Below are positions 8,674 to 16,585 of a stretch of 64,000 nt of DNA, in pieces. A model generated the notes under the pieces. The model worked only from the letters and a program-made list of their open reading frames with translations, was not told where the DNA came from and did no database searches. The translations under genes were made by a program, and so were the position numbers. The stretch comes from an uncultured bacterium. Lineage in GTDB: Bacteria; Bacillota_I; Bacilli_A; RFN20; CAG-826. The DNA is taken from positions 722,106 through 786,105 of the forward strand of contig CASDWE010000002.1 of assembly GCA_949284685.1 (NCBI GenBank). The letters are read 5' to 3'. Every line of letters starts with the position of its first letter. The first letter of the stretch is position 1.

Positions 8674-9390
8674 ATGAAAATTTTGTTAGTAAATGATGAT
8701 GGATATAATTCTGAAGGACTTATTTTGCTAAGAGATGAACTGAAAAAATATGGTGATGTTTATGTAGTAGCACCATATCATCATATGTCTGGAAAAAGCA
8801 TTGCTTTAACAATATTTGAACCTATTAAGGTTCATAAGATTGATGAAAAATTTTATGCTTTAGAAGGAATGCCTGCAGATTGTGTTAGTTTTGGCTTAAC
8901 GAGTCTTAAAATTAAATTTGATTTAGTTGTTTCAGGTATTAATAACGGGCTAAATGTTAGTTATGACACTCTTCATAGTGGTACGATTGGAGCGTGTGTG
9001 GAATCTTTAATGTATCAAACACCTGCGATTGCTTTTTCTTTAGAAAAAAATTTGAAGAAAATGATTAATTATGTTGATATGGTTATGGAGTATATTTTTA
9101 AAAATGAATTGTTAAGTAATGAATATTTTTTAAATGTTAATTTTCCTTATGGAGATGTGGTTAAAGATATCATTTTTTCTAAGTGTGGTTTTAGAAATGA
9201 CAAAAGATATTTTGTTTATGATGAAAATAAAGATGTTTATATTCCACATCGAATAATTAATAACGATAATAATGATGATTTTGCAGATATTAATTTGATA
9301 AATAAGGGTTATATAAGTATTACACCTTTATATCGTAGTCTTTTTAATAAAGAACTTTATTTAAATTTAAAAAAGAATAAAAAAATATAA
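8674..9390 (+). CDS. surE: 5'/3'-nucleotidase SurE
   Basis: A 238-residue SurE-family phosphatase that removes phosphate from nucleoside monophosphates and short polyphosphates in a metal-dependent way. The family signatures are complete: VNDDGYNSEG at the N-terminus (metal-binding Asp pair), VVSGINNGLN in the middle, and HSGTIGACVESL. Length matches the family. No ribosome site precedes the ATG; a -10-like TATAAA 7 bases upstream suggests a leaderless message. Next gene is ldh 56 bases away. Confidence 0.9.
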   Translation: MKILLVNDDGYNSEGLILLRDELKKYGDVYVVAPYHHMSGKSIALTIFEPIKVHKIDEKFYALEGMPADCVSFGLTSLKIKFDLVVSGINNGLNVSYDTLHSGTIGACVESLMYQTPAIAFSLEKNLKKMINYVDMVMEYIFKNELLSNEYFLNVNFPYGDVVKDIIFSKCGFRNDKRYFVYDENKDVYIPHRIINNDNNDDFADINLINKGYISITPLYRSLFNKELYLNLKKNKKI

Positions 9391-9446
9391 GCATTACTTT
9401 TTAAAATATTTTCATTTTCATTTAAAATTTAAATGGGGGTGATATT

Positions 9447-10400
9447 ATGAACAATCGTAAAGTAGTTATTATTGGCGATGGAATGGTTGGTTCATCCATT
9501 GCTTTTAGTTTAGTTAACGACAATGTTGTTAATGAATTAGTTATAATTGATGCGAATAAAAATAAAGCCGAAGGAGACGCTTTAGATTTAATGCACGGTC
9601 TTCCATTTGTTAGTCCTAAAAAAATTAAAGCTGGTGATTATAGCGATATTAAAGACGCTCATATTGTTATTTTAAGTGCTGGTGTTGCTCAAAAAGTTGG
9701 GGAAACTAGACTTCAATTATTAAATAAGAATATTACAATTTTTGATTCTATTCTTAGCCAAATGCAACCATATTTAGATGATGAAGCTGTTGTTTTAGTT
9801 GTCACAAATCCTGTTGATATTCTTTCTTATTTTACATATAAAAAACTTAATATTTCCTCAAATCGTGTTATTGGTAGTGGAACTGTTTTAGATACCGCTA
9901 GATTTAAGACAATTATTGCTCAACATGTCAATATTGATCCAAGAAATGTTCATAGTTTTGTTTTAGGAGAACACGGAGATAGCGAGGTTGCTATTTATTC
10001 TTTAACTACAATCGGTGGGATTCCAATTGATAAATATTGTGATACTTGTAAAAAATGTGAAAACAAAAATTTGAAGTTAATGTCTTTACATAAACAAGTC
10101 AAAGACGCTGCATATGAAATAATCGCTAAAAAAGGTGCGACATATTATGCGGTCGCACTTGCGGTGAATCATATAGTTAAAGCAATTTTAAACGATTCAC
10201 ATTCAATACTAACAGTTTCTACATATATTAAAAACGAGTTTTCTAATCGTGTTAAAAACATTTATTTTTCATTACCTTGTGTTATAGGAAAAGAAGGTGT
10301 TATAAGATTATTAAAACCTCAATATAACGATGAAGAAATTGAAAAATTAGTGGAAAGTGGAAATATTATTTCTAACGAAATTAAATCAGTTAATTTATAA
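9447..10400 (+). CDS. ldh: L-lactate dehydrogenase
   Basis: A 317-residue NAD-dependent enzyme converting pyruvate to lactate, regenerating NAD+ in fermentation. It has the N-terminal Rossmann motif GDGMVGSS, VTNPVDIL, GTVLDTARF and the catalytic-His motif GEHGDSE. The substrate-loop stretch VGETRLQLL favours lactate over malate dehydrogenase. A strong GGGGGTGAT ribosome site precedes the ATG. Its stop overlaps the next start (TAATG), so the DUF3810 gene is translationally coupled. Confidence 0.93.
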   Translation: MNNRKVVIIGDGMVGSSIAFSLVNDNVVNELVIIDANKNKAEGDALDLMHGLPFVSPKKIKAGDYSDIKDAHIVILSAGVAQKVGETRLQLLNKNITIFDSILSQMQPYLDDEAVVLVVTNPVDILSYFTYKKLNISSNRVIGSGTVLDTARFKTIIAQHVNIDPRNVHSFVLGEHGDSEVAIYSLTTIGGIPIDKYCDTCKKCENKNLKLMSLHKQVKDAAYEIIAKKGATYYAVALAVNHIVKAILNDSHSILTVSTYIKNEFSNRVKNIYFSLPCVIGKEGVIRLLKPQYNDEEIEKLVESGNIISNEIKSVNL

Positions 10401-11569
10401 TGTTTCATATGAAACAAAAAAAGTTTAAATTAACAATAAAAGAAATAATACTTATCGCATTATCTTGTTTTGTTTTAATTTGGCTTATAATTTTATTAAT
10501 TTTGAAAAATTTTCCTGAGATTTGCGAAGATTATGTTTTAAATGTATCAAATCCTTTGACTAATTTTATATCGCAAATCACAAGTATTTTTCCTTTTTCT
10601 TTAACAGAAATTGCAATTTTAATTTGGATAATTATCACAATTAGTGTTATCGCTTTAACCATTTATTATATTTGCAAGAAAAAATATCGAATCTCCATTC
10701 ATATTTTTGCTAGTTTTGCCTTTTATGCTTTAACGTTGTGTACATGTTATTTTGCTTTAAGCGGTTTAAATTATAATCGATTGCCAATTAATATTTCTTT
10801 ATATAATGAAAAAGTTGATACGGATGAATTTGAAGAAATAGCTAATTATTTTATTAAAGATTTTAATTATTGCAGTGAACAATTAAGTTATGGTGAAGAT
10901 GGTATGGTGATAATGCCATACTCTTTTGAAACTTTAAATGAAATAGTTATAAATGAATATAAACGATTAGATAATAATTCTTATTTTTCTAGTTACACAC
11001 CTAAAGCAAAACAATTAATTTCTAGTTATATTTTTAGTGAGTTTCATATTGCTGGAATGTCTTTTTCTTTATTAGGAGAAGCTAATATTAATATGTTAAA
11101 TGCTACGAATGACTTCCCATTTACTCTTGCACATGAACTTGCCCATCAAAAAGGAGTGATGCGCGAAGAAGATGCAAATTTGACCGCTTTATTTATTTGT
11201 CTTAGTTCTGACGATTGTTATTTAAGATATTCTGGTTATATACGTTCTATTTCTTCTATATTAATGCTTTTAAACTACAATGGTGATGAAAATAGTTATC
11301 AAGAAGTTTATGAAACAATTAATCCCAATATTCTTTTAGATATAAAAGCATCTAATGATTACATAAATAGTTTTAAATTAATAGGGGATATTGGTTCATT
11401 TTTTAATAACATTTATTTAACATTATTTGGTAATGGAGGAACAGATGCTTATATCGATAATCCAATTATTAATAACACTGGACAAGTTGACGCTGATGGA
11501 AACATCATATATGAAATTTATTTTTCTCCTTATCAAAAGTTGTATTTTGAATTTTATTTTAACAGGTAA
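10400..11569 (+). CDS. DUF3810-like membrane zinc metallopeptidase
   Basis: A 389-residue protein with three hydrophobic segments within roughly the first 125 residues (about 12-36, 60-88, 95-120) and an outer domain. Its HELAHQ motif is the HExxH zinc-binding, catalytic motif, followed by EEDAN, which supplies another acidic residue typical of DUF3810. I infer an outward-facing membrane protease of unknown substrate. The first ATG overlaps the ldh stop by one base; a second ATG three codons in (10409) is possible. A 5-base gap leads to the hydrolase gene. Confidence 0.75.
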   Translation: MFHMKQKKFKLTIKEIILIALSCFVLIWLIILLILKNFPEICEDYVLNVSNPLTNFISQITSIFPFSLTEIAILIWIIITISVIALTIYYICKKKYRISIHIFASFAFYALTLCTCYFALSGLNYNRLPINISLYNEKVDTDEFEEIANYFIKDFNYCSEQLSYGEDGMVIMPYSFETLNEIVINEYKRLDNNSYFSSYTPKAKQLISSYIFSEFHIAGMSFSLLGEANINMLNATNDFPFTLAHELAHQKGVMREEDANLTALFICLSSDDCYLRYSGYIRSISSILMLLNYNGDENSYQEVYETINPNILLDIKASNDYINSFKLIGDIGSFFNNIYLTLFGNGGTDAYIDNPIINNTGQVDADGNIIYEIYFSPYQKLYFEFYFNR

Positions 11570-11574
11570 AAATT

Positions 11575-12489
11575 ATGAAAATTATGACGAAATTAGCGGT
11601 GAAATTAATTATACGTTTTATTGCAAGAAATGATAAAAAACGCGATAAAATGTTAATAAATAATCGAAACACAAATAAAAATTATCAATTTGATATTCCA
11701 TATATTCTAGATAATAAAAAAGAGCACCTTTTTGATTTTTATAAACAAAATAAAAAGGATAACAATTTAACGTGTATCGATATTCATGGTGGTGGTTATA
11801 TTTATAGTTACAAAGAAAATAATTTTTTTATTAACGATTTTTACGCAAATAACGGGATAAATGTTATAAGCACTAATTACACACTTTTTAATGGTGAAAT
11901 TAATATAAAACACACTATTAAAGAAATGGCTTGTCTTTTAAAATATCTCTATTTAAATAATGATAACTATCATATTGATTTTAACAATTTAATCTTAAAA
12001 GGAGATTCAGCAGGAGGTCATATTGCTTTCCTATTGGCGTTAACAATTAATAACAAATCATTGCAAAAATATTATGATGTAGATATAGATGAAAATATTA
12101 AAGTCAAAAAACTTATTTTAAATAGTCCGGTGTATGATTATTTTATGATTTATAATTTAGCTAAAAAAGTTTTAACAAAAAATGCTTTAAAATTATTTTT
12201 TGGTAATAATTTAGATGATGAATTTATTCAAAATAATAATCCAAGTTATTTAATAATAAACAAATCTATAAATGTTGATTTTTCTATATTTGTAACTACA
12301 TCGCGAAATGATTTTTTAAAAAATCATTCTTTAAAATTAAAATCAGAATTATTTGATAAAGTAATTTTAGATTTTAATTACAGTTTTGATAAAAAAATAA
12401 ATCATATATATAACGTTTATAATCCATATGATAAAAGAAGTTTGTTGACTAATCAAAAAATAATAGATTATTTAAAAAACAATAACTAG
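11575..12489 (+). CDS. Alpha/beta hydrolase fold esterase
   Basis: A 304-residue enzyme of the hormone-sensitive-lipase/acetyl-esterase type. It shows the oxyanion-hole motif HGGGY near residue 66 and the nucleophile elbow GDSAGG near residue 142. A late His in KINHIY probably completes the triad. No signal peptide is seen, so it is cytoplasmic; it probably acts on a small acyl ester. It lies 5 bases behind the DUF3810 gene in the same operon. Confidence 0.82.
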   Translation: MKIMTKLAVKLIIRFIARNDKKRDKMLINNRNTNKNYQFDIPYILDNKKEHLFDFYKQNKKDNNLTCIDIHGGGYIYSYKENNFFINDFYANNGINVISTNYTLFNGEINIKHTIKEMACLLKYLYLNNDNYHIDFNNLILKGDSAGGHIAFLLALTINNKSLQKYYDVDIDENIKVKKLILNSPVYDYFMIYNLAKKVLTKNALKLFFGNNLDDEFIQNNNPSYLIINKSINVDFSIFVTTSRNDFLKNHSLKLKSELFDKVILDFNYSFDKKINHIYNVYNPYDKRSLLTNQKIIDYLKNNN

Positions 12490-12505
12490 GTCATTAATGT
12501 TTATG

Positions 12506-12511
12506 TATAAT
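12506..12511 (+). promoter_or_regulatory. Candidate -10 box of the acyl carrier protein gene
   Basis: TATAAT with 11 bases between it and the ATG at 12523; no ribosome site is seen, so the message has a leader of only a few bases or none. Confidence 0.4.
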
Positions 12512-12522
12512 TATAGATATCT

Positions 12523-12777
12523 ATGAATAATGATTTAGTTTTTAAAAATGTTATAAAAGTAATCAAAGGAATTAATCCCAATTGTTTGGATAAAGTTGAC
12601 ACTATCGATGAAAATATAAACTTAGCTAAAGATTTAGATTTTGATAGCATGGAATATTTGATGTTAGCGAGTTCGCTAGAAGAACAATTTGATTTGATTT
12701 TAAGAAAAGAAGATATATTAAACCTTAAAACAATCAAAGATGTAGTTGAATATATTAAACAGGCCAAAAACAAATAA
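12523..12777 (+). CDS. Acyl carrier protein
   Basis: An 84-residue acidic, helical protein with the phosphopantetheine attachment motif in DLDFDSMEYLML (Ser of DSM). It could be the fatty-acid AcpP or a dedicated carrier. It stands apart from fab genes here, next to an esterase and a Nudix hydrolase, which hints at a special role, but no other evidence is available. The next gene starts directly after its stop codon. Confidence 0.87.
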   Translation: MNNDLVFKNVIKVIKGINPNCLDKVDTIDENINLAKDLDFDSMEYLMLASSLEEQFDLILRKEDILNLKTIKDVVEYIKQAKNK

Positions 12778-13299
12778 ATGCGGTTAATAAATTCATTAGT
12801 GGATAATGAATACCCAAATAACGGTATTGATCATCTAAGACGCGCAGTCAGAGCGTTAGTAATTAATCCAAAAAATAATAAAATTGCTTTTATTAAGATT
12901 AAAAAAGATGATATTTTTGGTCATCGTGATTATTACGAAATTCCTGGTGGAGGAGTTAATAAAAACGAAACTCTACAAAAAGCTTTAAAAAGAGAAATTA
13001 AAGAAGAATTAGGTTTATTAATCAATAATATTGTTCCAATCGGGAAAGTTAAAGATTTTTATAATTTAATAAAACAAGAAAACATTTCTTATTACTATCT
13101 TTGTACAATAGATAGAAAAACAAAAAGAAATTTAACAAATTTAGAAAAAACGTTGTTTGAAAAAATATGTTGGATGGATATAAATAAAGCAATAAGAAAA
13201 TATCAAAAAATGACAAAAGAACCATTAGCAAGGCTAATTAAAAACCGTGAATTACCAATTTTATTGTTAGTTAAGTCGAAATACTTTGACAATTGCTAA
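12778..13299 (+). CDS. Nudix hydrolase
   Basis: A 173-residue protein with a complete Nudix box, G-x5-E-x7-REIKEELG, in the order expected for Mg2+ binding and pyrophosphate cleavage. Substrate is not readable; sanitising oxidised nucleotides or cleaving nucleotide sugars are the usual roles. Its ATG follows the acyl carrier protein stop with no gap, so the two are probably cotranslated. The tRNA-His gene follows 25 bases later. Confidence 0.85.
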   Translation: MRLINSLVDNEYPNNGIDHLRRAVRALVINPKNNKIAFIKIKKDDIFGHRDYYEIPGGGVNKNETLQKALKREIKEELGLLINNIVPIGKVKDFYNLIKQENISYYYLCTIDRKTKRNLTNLEKTLFEKICWMDINKAIRKYQKMTKEPLARLIKNRELPILLLVKSKYFDNC

Positions 13300-13324
13300 A
13301 TAAATTATTATCATAATTAGGCAC

Positions 13325-13401
13325 GGCGGATGTGGTGAAGTGGTTAACACTCCTGGCTGTGAACCAGGCATACGTGGGTTCGATTCCCATCATTCGCCCC
13401 A
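13325..13401 (+). tRNA. tRNA-His (anticodon GTG)
   Basis: Cloverleaf with anticodon GTG in the loop CTGTGAA. The extra G at position -1 typical of tRNA-His is encoded (13325) and faces C73 (13398). The acceptor stem has seven pairs, the T-loop is TTCGATT, and CCA is encoded (13399-13401). Confidence 0.96.
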
Positions 13402-13413
13402 AACGACAAATTA

Positions 13414-13438
13414 TCTAGGCTCAGCCTAGGTTTTTTTT
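13414..13438 (+). terminator. Terminator after tRNA-His
   Basis: Stem CTAGGC (13415-13420) / GCCTAG (13424-13429) with a 3-base loop, followed by eight T. Confidence 0.85.
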
Positions 13439-13443
13439 ATTTT

Positions 13444-13473
13444 TGGGTGGAAAATGGGTGGAAATTTGGGTGG
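13444..13473 (+). repeat. Three direct TGGGTGG repeats downstream of tRNA-His
   Basis: TGGGTGG occurs at 13444-13450, 13455-13461 and 13467-13473, spaced by 11 and 12 bases, about one helical turn, in a region that is otherwise almost G-free. Such phased repeats beside a tRNA 3' end resemble protein-binding iterons or recombinase arm sites, but no integrase is near. Confidence 0.6.
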
Positions 13474-13751
13474 CAAAACATATTTTTAAACGTGGTAAAA
13501 AATGGAAAATGTAAAATGATATAAACTACCAAAAAAGACTATTTTTGTATGTAAATATAAATATGAATTAAGAAAAATATCCATGATTTTCCATGGTGTG
13601 AGATTTCAACTCGTAATTATAAAAAAAGCACTGATGTTGTCAGCGTTTGAATAGCGAAAAATTTTTAGAAACAGTATTTAGTTTAGTTATAATATGTCTT
13701 AGTCGAGCAATAACAGTTATTTGAATAGATTTTTAAAATTTATCTTAACTT
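13474..13751 (+). other. Gene-free leader upstream of the Abi_2 gene, with hairpins
   Basis: With the terminator and repeats above, this makes a 350-base gap with no protein frame. It contains hairpins CCATG/CATGG (13581-13596), CTGA/TCAG (13631-13643) and AATAA/TTATT (13709-13721). A TATAAT (13688-13693) lies about 60 bases before the Abi_2 start. It could be a leader, a small RNA gene or the scar of an insertion. Nothing decides between these. Confidence 0.35.
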
Positions 13752-14591
13752 ATGTTCTATAACAATATTAAAATAACTAATATGAGCGATTTTAAAAAAC
13801 CGTTAACTTTAGATGAACAGATTGTTTATATTGGTAACAATAAAAGAATTGTATTTAATGTTTTTAGCAAAGAAAAAGCCAAAGAATTCTTGCTTAGATA
13901 TAACTATATTAATACAATAACACCATTTAAATATAACTTTTTTCGAAAGCACAACAACCAGCCTGTGTTTAATGATAATCATTGTCACATTTATGATAAA
14001 GATACTGATTTTGCTGAATATGTTAAATTGTATAAATCGGAACGAAAAAATTACAAAATTTTATTTGAACATATAAGTTGTTTTGAAACACAATTTAATG
14101 CGATTGTTTCTTATAATGTTTTAAACGACTATAATATCGATTCAACCGAATCTTTTGATAATTTTGTTAATGATTTGATAAATAATGCTCAAAACAAGTT
14201 AAAAGATTCTAATAGTATAAATTATGTGTTAGATTGTTTTAATCAATTCAGTGCTAAATTAAACAAATATGGTAGTCCGTTTATTGCTTTTGACCGATTT
14301 ACTTTGAACGAAATATGTCAAATTTACAAGTTTGTAAATTTAAAAACAAAATCAAATATTTTTTCTACTCTCATTAAATATAATCTTACTTTTGATTATA
14401 ATCAAGATAACCAATTCGATGATTTTTTAAATAGGTTGGTCAAAATTAGAAACTATGTTTATCACAATAGCAGTTTAACAATATTATTTAAATATTATAA
14501 TGTTTCAACAAAAAATTTAAGAACTTCTAGCGATGAAAGAAGATATAGAACCGCCTATCGAAAAATCTTAAATTTTAAGAATACCGAATAA
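13752..14591 (+). CDS. Abi_2 family (AbiD/AbiF-like) HEPN-domain protein, predicted abortive infection
   Basis: A 279-residue protein. The start (KKPLTLDEQI, then LRYNYINTITPFKY) and the middle (FEHISCFETQFNAIVSYNV) follow the Abi_2 pattern of phage abortive-infection proteins. Near the C-terminus Arg233-x4-His238 (in RNYVYHN) matches the HEPN ribonuclease motif R-x4-6-H. This suggests an RNA-cleaving toxin that acts on infection. ATG 13752 has no ribosome site; ATG 13782, which gives MSDFKKPLT, fits the family start equally well. Neighbours are a methyltransferase remnant and broken genes, so it sits in a defence or transfer island. No partner protein is seen; an RNA antitoxin is possible. 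Confidence 0.8.
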   Translation: MFYNNIKITNMSDFKKPLTLDEQIVYIGNNKRIVFNVFSKEKAKEFLLRYNYINTITPFKYNFFRKHNNQPVFNDNHCHIYDKDTDFAEYVKLYKSERKNYKILFEHISCFETQFNAIVSYNVLNDYNIDSTESFDNFVNDLINNAQNKLKDSNSINYVLDCFNQFSAKLNKYGSPFIAFDRFTLNEICQIYKFVNLKTKSNIFSTLIKYNLTFDYNQDNQFDDFLNRLVKIRNYVYHNSSLTILFKYYNVSTKNLRTSSDERRYRTAYRKILNFKNTE

Positions 14592-14601
14592 AACGAAAAA
14601 A

Positions 14602-14624
14602 ACCACCATTTAGTGGTCATTTTC
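14602..14624 (+). terminator. Weak terminator-like hairpin after the Abi_2 gene
   Basis: ACCAC (14602-14606) / GTGGT (14613-14617), 6-base loop, followed by CATTTTCT. The T run is short. Confidence 0.45.
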
Positions 14625-14715
14625 TAGCGCAAGCGCCCATCAGTATTTTCATTATAATAAGATTGCTTATTGTTGTAAAGTTTTATTTCTCAGAAAAGAT
14701 ATGTTTTGTAAATTC

Positions 14716-15090
14716 TTAAAACAACCTTAATTGTTCAATGTTACTTTTAATATCATCAATATTTTTATCCTCTAATCTATTAGTGGCTATATCATAATAT
14801 TCTTTATCTATTTCAAAACCTATATAGTTTCTTTTCAAAGATTTACACGCTACCGCGGTAGTGTCTCGCTTCAAATAGTTATTAGAAGAACAAGACTTTA
14901 AAGCTTTAAGAGCGGAAGTTTCATCACTAAAAAATTCGATATCATCTTCTCTAGGGTCGAATTCCCAACCATATACTTCTTTAGTAGGCTTTGACCAAGA
15001 ATTATTTATAAATTCTAATAATTCATCATCAGCGAATGAACCTTTAAACAATCGCCCAGTAGGTGTCAATACAAATTCTTTACGTTCCAC
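14716..15090 (-). pseudogene. Remnant of a DNA methyltransferase C-terminus joined to unrelated sequence
   Basis: The last ~50 residues contain TTAVACKSLKRNYIGFEID followed by YYDIATNRL. This is the end of type II/III N4/N6 DNA methyltransferases, where the usual text is GSGTT, A-rich helix, R-x-YIG-E, Y, A-RL. The Gly-Ser-Gly of the SAM-binding loop is replaced by KRD, and everything expected upstream (catalytic DPPY, target recognition) is absent. The first ~75 residues match nothing I know. A GTG start with AGAGG 8 bases away exists, so a short protein may still be made. I read it as a decayed restriction-modification gene. Confidence 0.6.
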
Positions 15091-15239
15091 TCCATCTTCC
15101 TCTCGTTCTAGTGAAAGTATATCACAAACAAGAAAAATAAATCTTAATCAATTTTCTAACTCACAATTTAAAAATATAATGGTTAAATAAATATCATTTA
15201 AATAATTCCTTTTGTTTGCTATGATGTTTTTAAAGCTAT

Positions 15240-15631
15240 ATGGAAGATATTAAACAATTTATAAAAAGCATAAAACAACAAAAGAAAAATCCTCATCTTT
15301 CATTGATTATTTATATTTATTGATGAATAAATATGGATTTGAAAATTCTTCAGATTTATATAATCGAGCTAATATTTCAAGGCAACTTTGGTCTTCTATA
15401 ATTTCTAATAAATCAAAGCCTTCATGAAATTCTTGCTTGAAAATTGTTTTTGCCTTAAAACTTACTAATCACGAATGCAAATATCTTTTAAAAAAAGCTG
15501 GCTACACTCTAGCATCTAGCAGCAATTTCGCTCTAATAATTCGTTATGCGATTGAAAATAAAATTTATGATATTAATGATGTTAATACATTATTAGAACA
15601 AAATGGTTATAAAGAAAATTTAATTATTTAA
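15240..15631 (+). pseudogene. Broken helix-turn-helix-like regulatory domain gene (frameshift plus nonsense)
   Basis: The C-terminal 64 residues (from 15437) match a domain common in Firmicutes accessory genes, with LLKKAGYTLASSS, then YAIENKIYDINDVN. Reading upstream in the same frame gives its natural continuation (LYNRANISRQLWSSI, then SNKSKPS), interrupted by a TGA at 15425-15427. The start of the gene (MEDIKQFIKS from the ATG at 15240) is in another frame, so a shift lies around 15275-15305. The intact domain resembles an XRE-type DNA-binding fold. The gene cannot give the full protein. Confidence 0.7.
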
Positions 15632-15652
15632 AAATATTGGTTTTAATTAATT

Positions 15653-15669
15653 GTCAAATGTGATTTGAC
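15653..15669. promoter_or_regulatory. Perfect palindrome upstream of the HD-domain gene
   Basis: GTCAAAT (15653-15659), 3-base centre, ATTTGAC (15663-15669). It follows the broken gene and lies 21 bases before a TATAAT (15691-15696). It may be an operator over the promoter of the HD gene, or a terminator stem, since CATTTTT follows. Confidence 0.45.
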
Positions 15670-15724
15670 CATTTTTATGTTTGCATTTTTTATAATTACA
15701 GCAAACAAATGGAGGTCAAAAATT

Positions 15725-16356
15725 ATGAACAATAATTTAGAAAAAATACACCAATATTTATTAAAATGTGGGTTCAAAAAAGAAGAAATATTGAATCTCT
15801 AGATACTAGCCCGGTTTATTTAGCAGCAGAGATAGCGGAATATGCACATCTAAATCAAAAAAGAGAAAATGGTGAAGATTATATAAATCATCCTATAAGA
15901 TGTTTAAATAAATATCGAGAACTTCTAGGAATTACACCAGATGATTATTTTATCGGCAAAGATTTAATACATGTTTCTAACATCCCATTTCCAGGTGTGC
16001 AGGAATTATGTTTATTACATGATGTAATTGAAGATACGTCTTTTAGTTTAAATGACATTAGAAATATTTATATTGAATGTGGCTTTAAAGAATATTTTGA
16101 TTGTTATATCAAAGATGCTTTGTTATGTATCACTCATGATAAAACAATAAAATACGATGAATATATTAAAAAATGTTTAACTAATCCAATCGCAGCCATA
16201 GTAAAAATGATTGATTTGCAAGATAATCTTCGCGTATTAAATCTTAATGAATTTAATAAAGCAAAATATCATCGCTCTCAAAAATATTTATACTATATCT
16301 ATTTAATAAATAAGACATATCGTTTTATTGAAAATATCGATAAATATCGAAAATAA
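15725..16356 (+). pseudogene. HD-domain phosphohydrolase, (p)ppGpp-hydrolase-like, frameshifted near its start
   Basis: The frame from 15766 encodes an HD domain of the RelA/SpoT-hydrolase type: EYAHLNQKRENGEDYINHP with the first His, LLHDVIEDT with the HD pair and KMIDLQDNLRVLN with the last Asp. The real start, however, is the ATG at 15725 with a perfect GGAGG (15711-15715). That frame runs about 25 codons (MNNNLEKIHQYLLKCGFKK) and stops at a TAG near 15802, one base out of step. A one-base loss between about 15780 and 15800 explains it. If translation instead starts at 15766 an intact HD domain of 196 residues could still be made, but without a ribosome site. Confidence 0.65.
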
Positions 16357-16585
16357 TTAAAAAAATTAAATGGCAATAAGTTTTGTTACGCATGTTTATA
16401 AATAATATTTTTAGATGAAAAGTTTGTATATCTGTTATAAAAATTAATAAAAGCGAATAATATAAAAATAATGTATATTTAAAAACAAATTATTATAAAT
16501 TGTTTTTGAAAAATATTATAAAAAAACTAGATTGACAGCAGATTTTTTAAAATTAATAATCGAATTATGCTTAAAGGAGAAAATT

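Noticed and set aside
12501-12773. Open frame opposite the acyl carrier protein gene
   Set aside because: It mirrors the carrier gene in the complementary frame and has no ribosome site. The carrier motif on the + strand is convincing.
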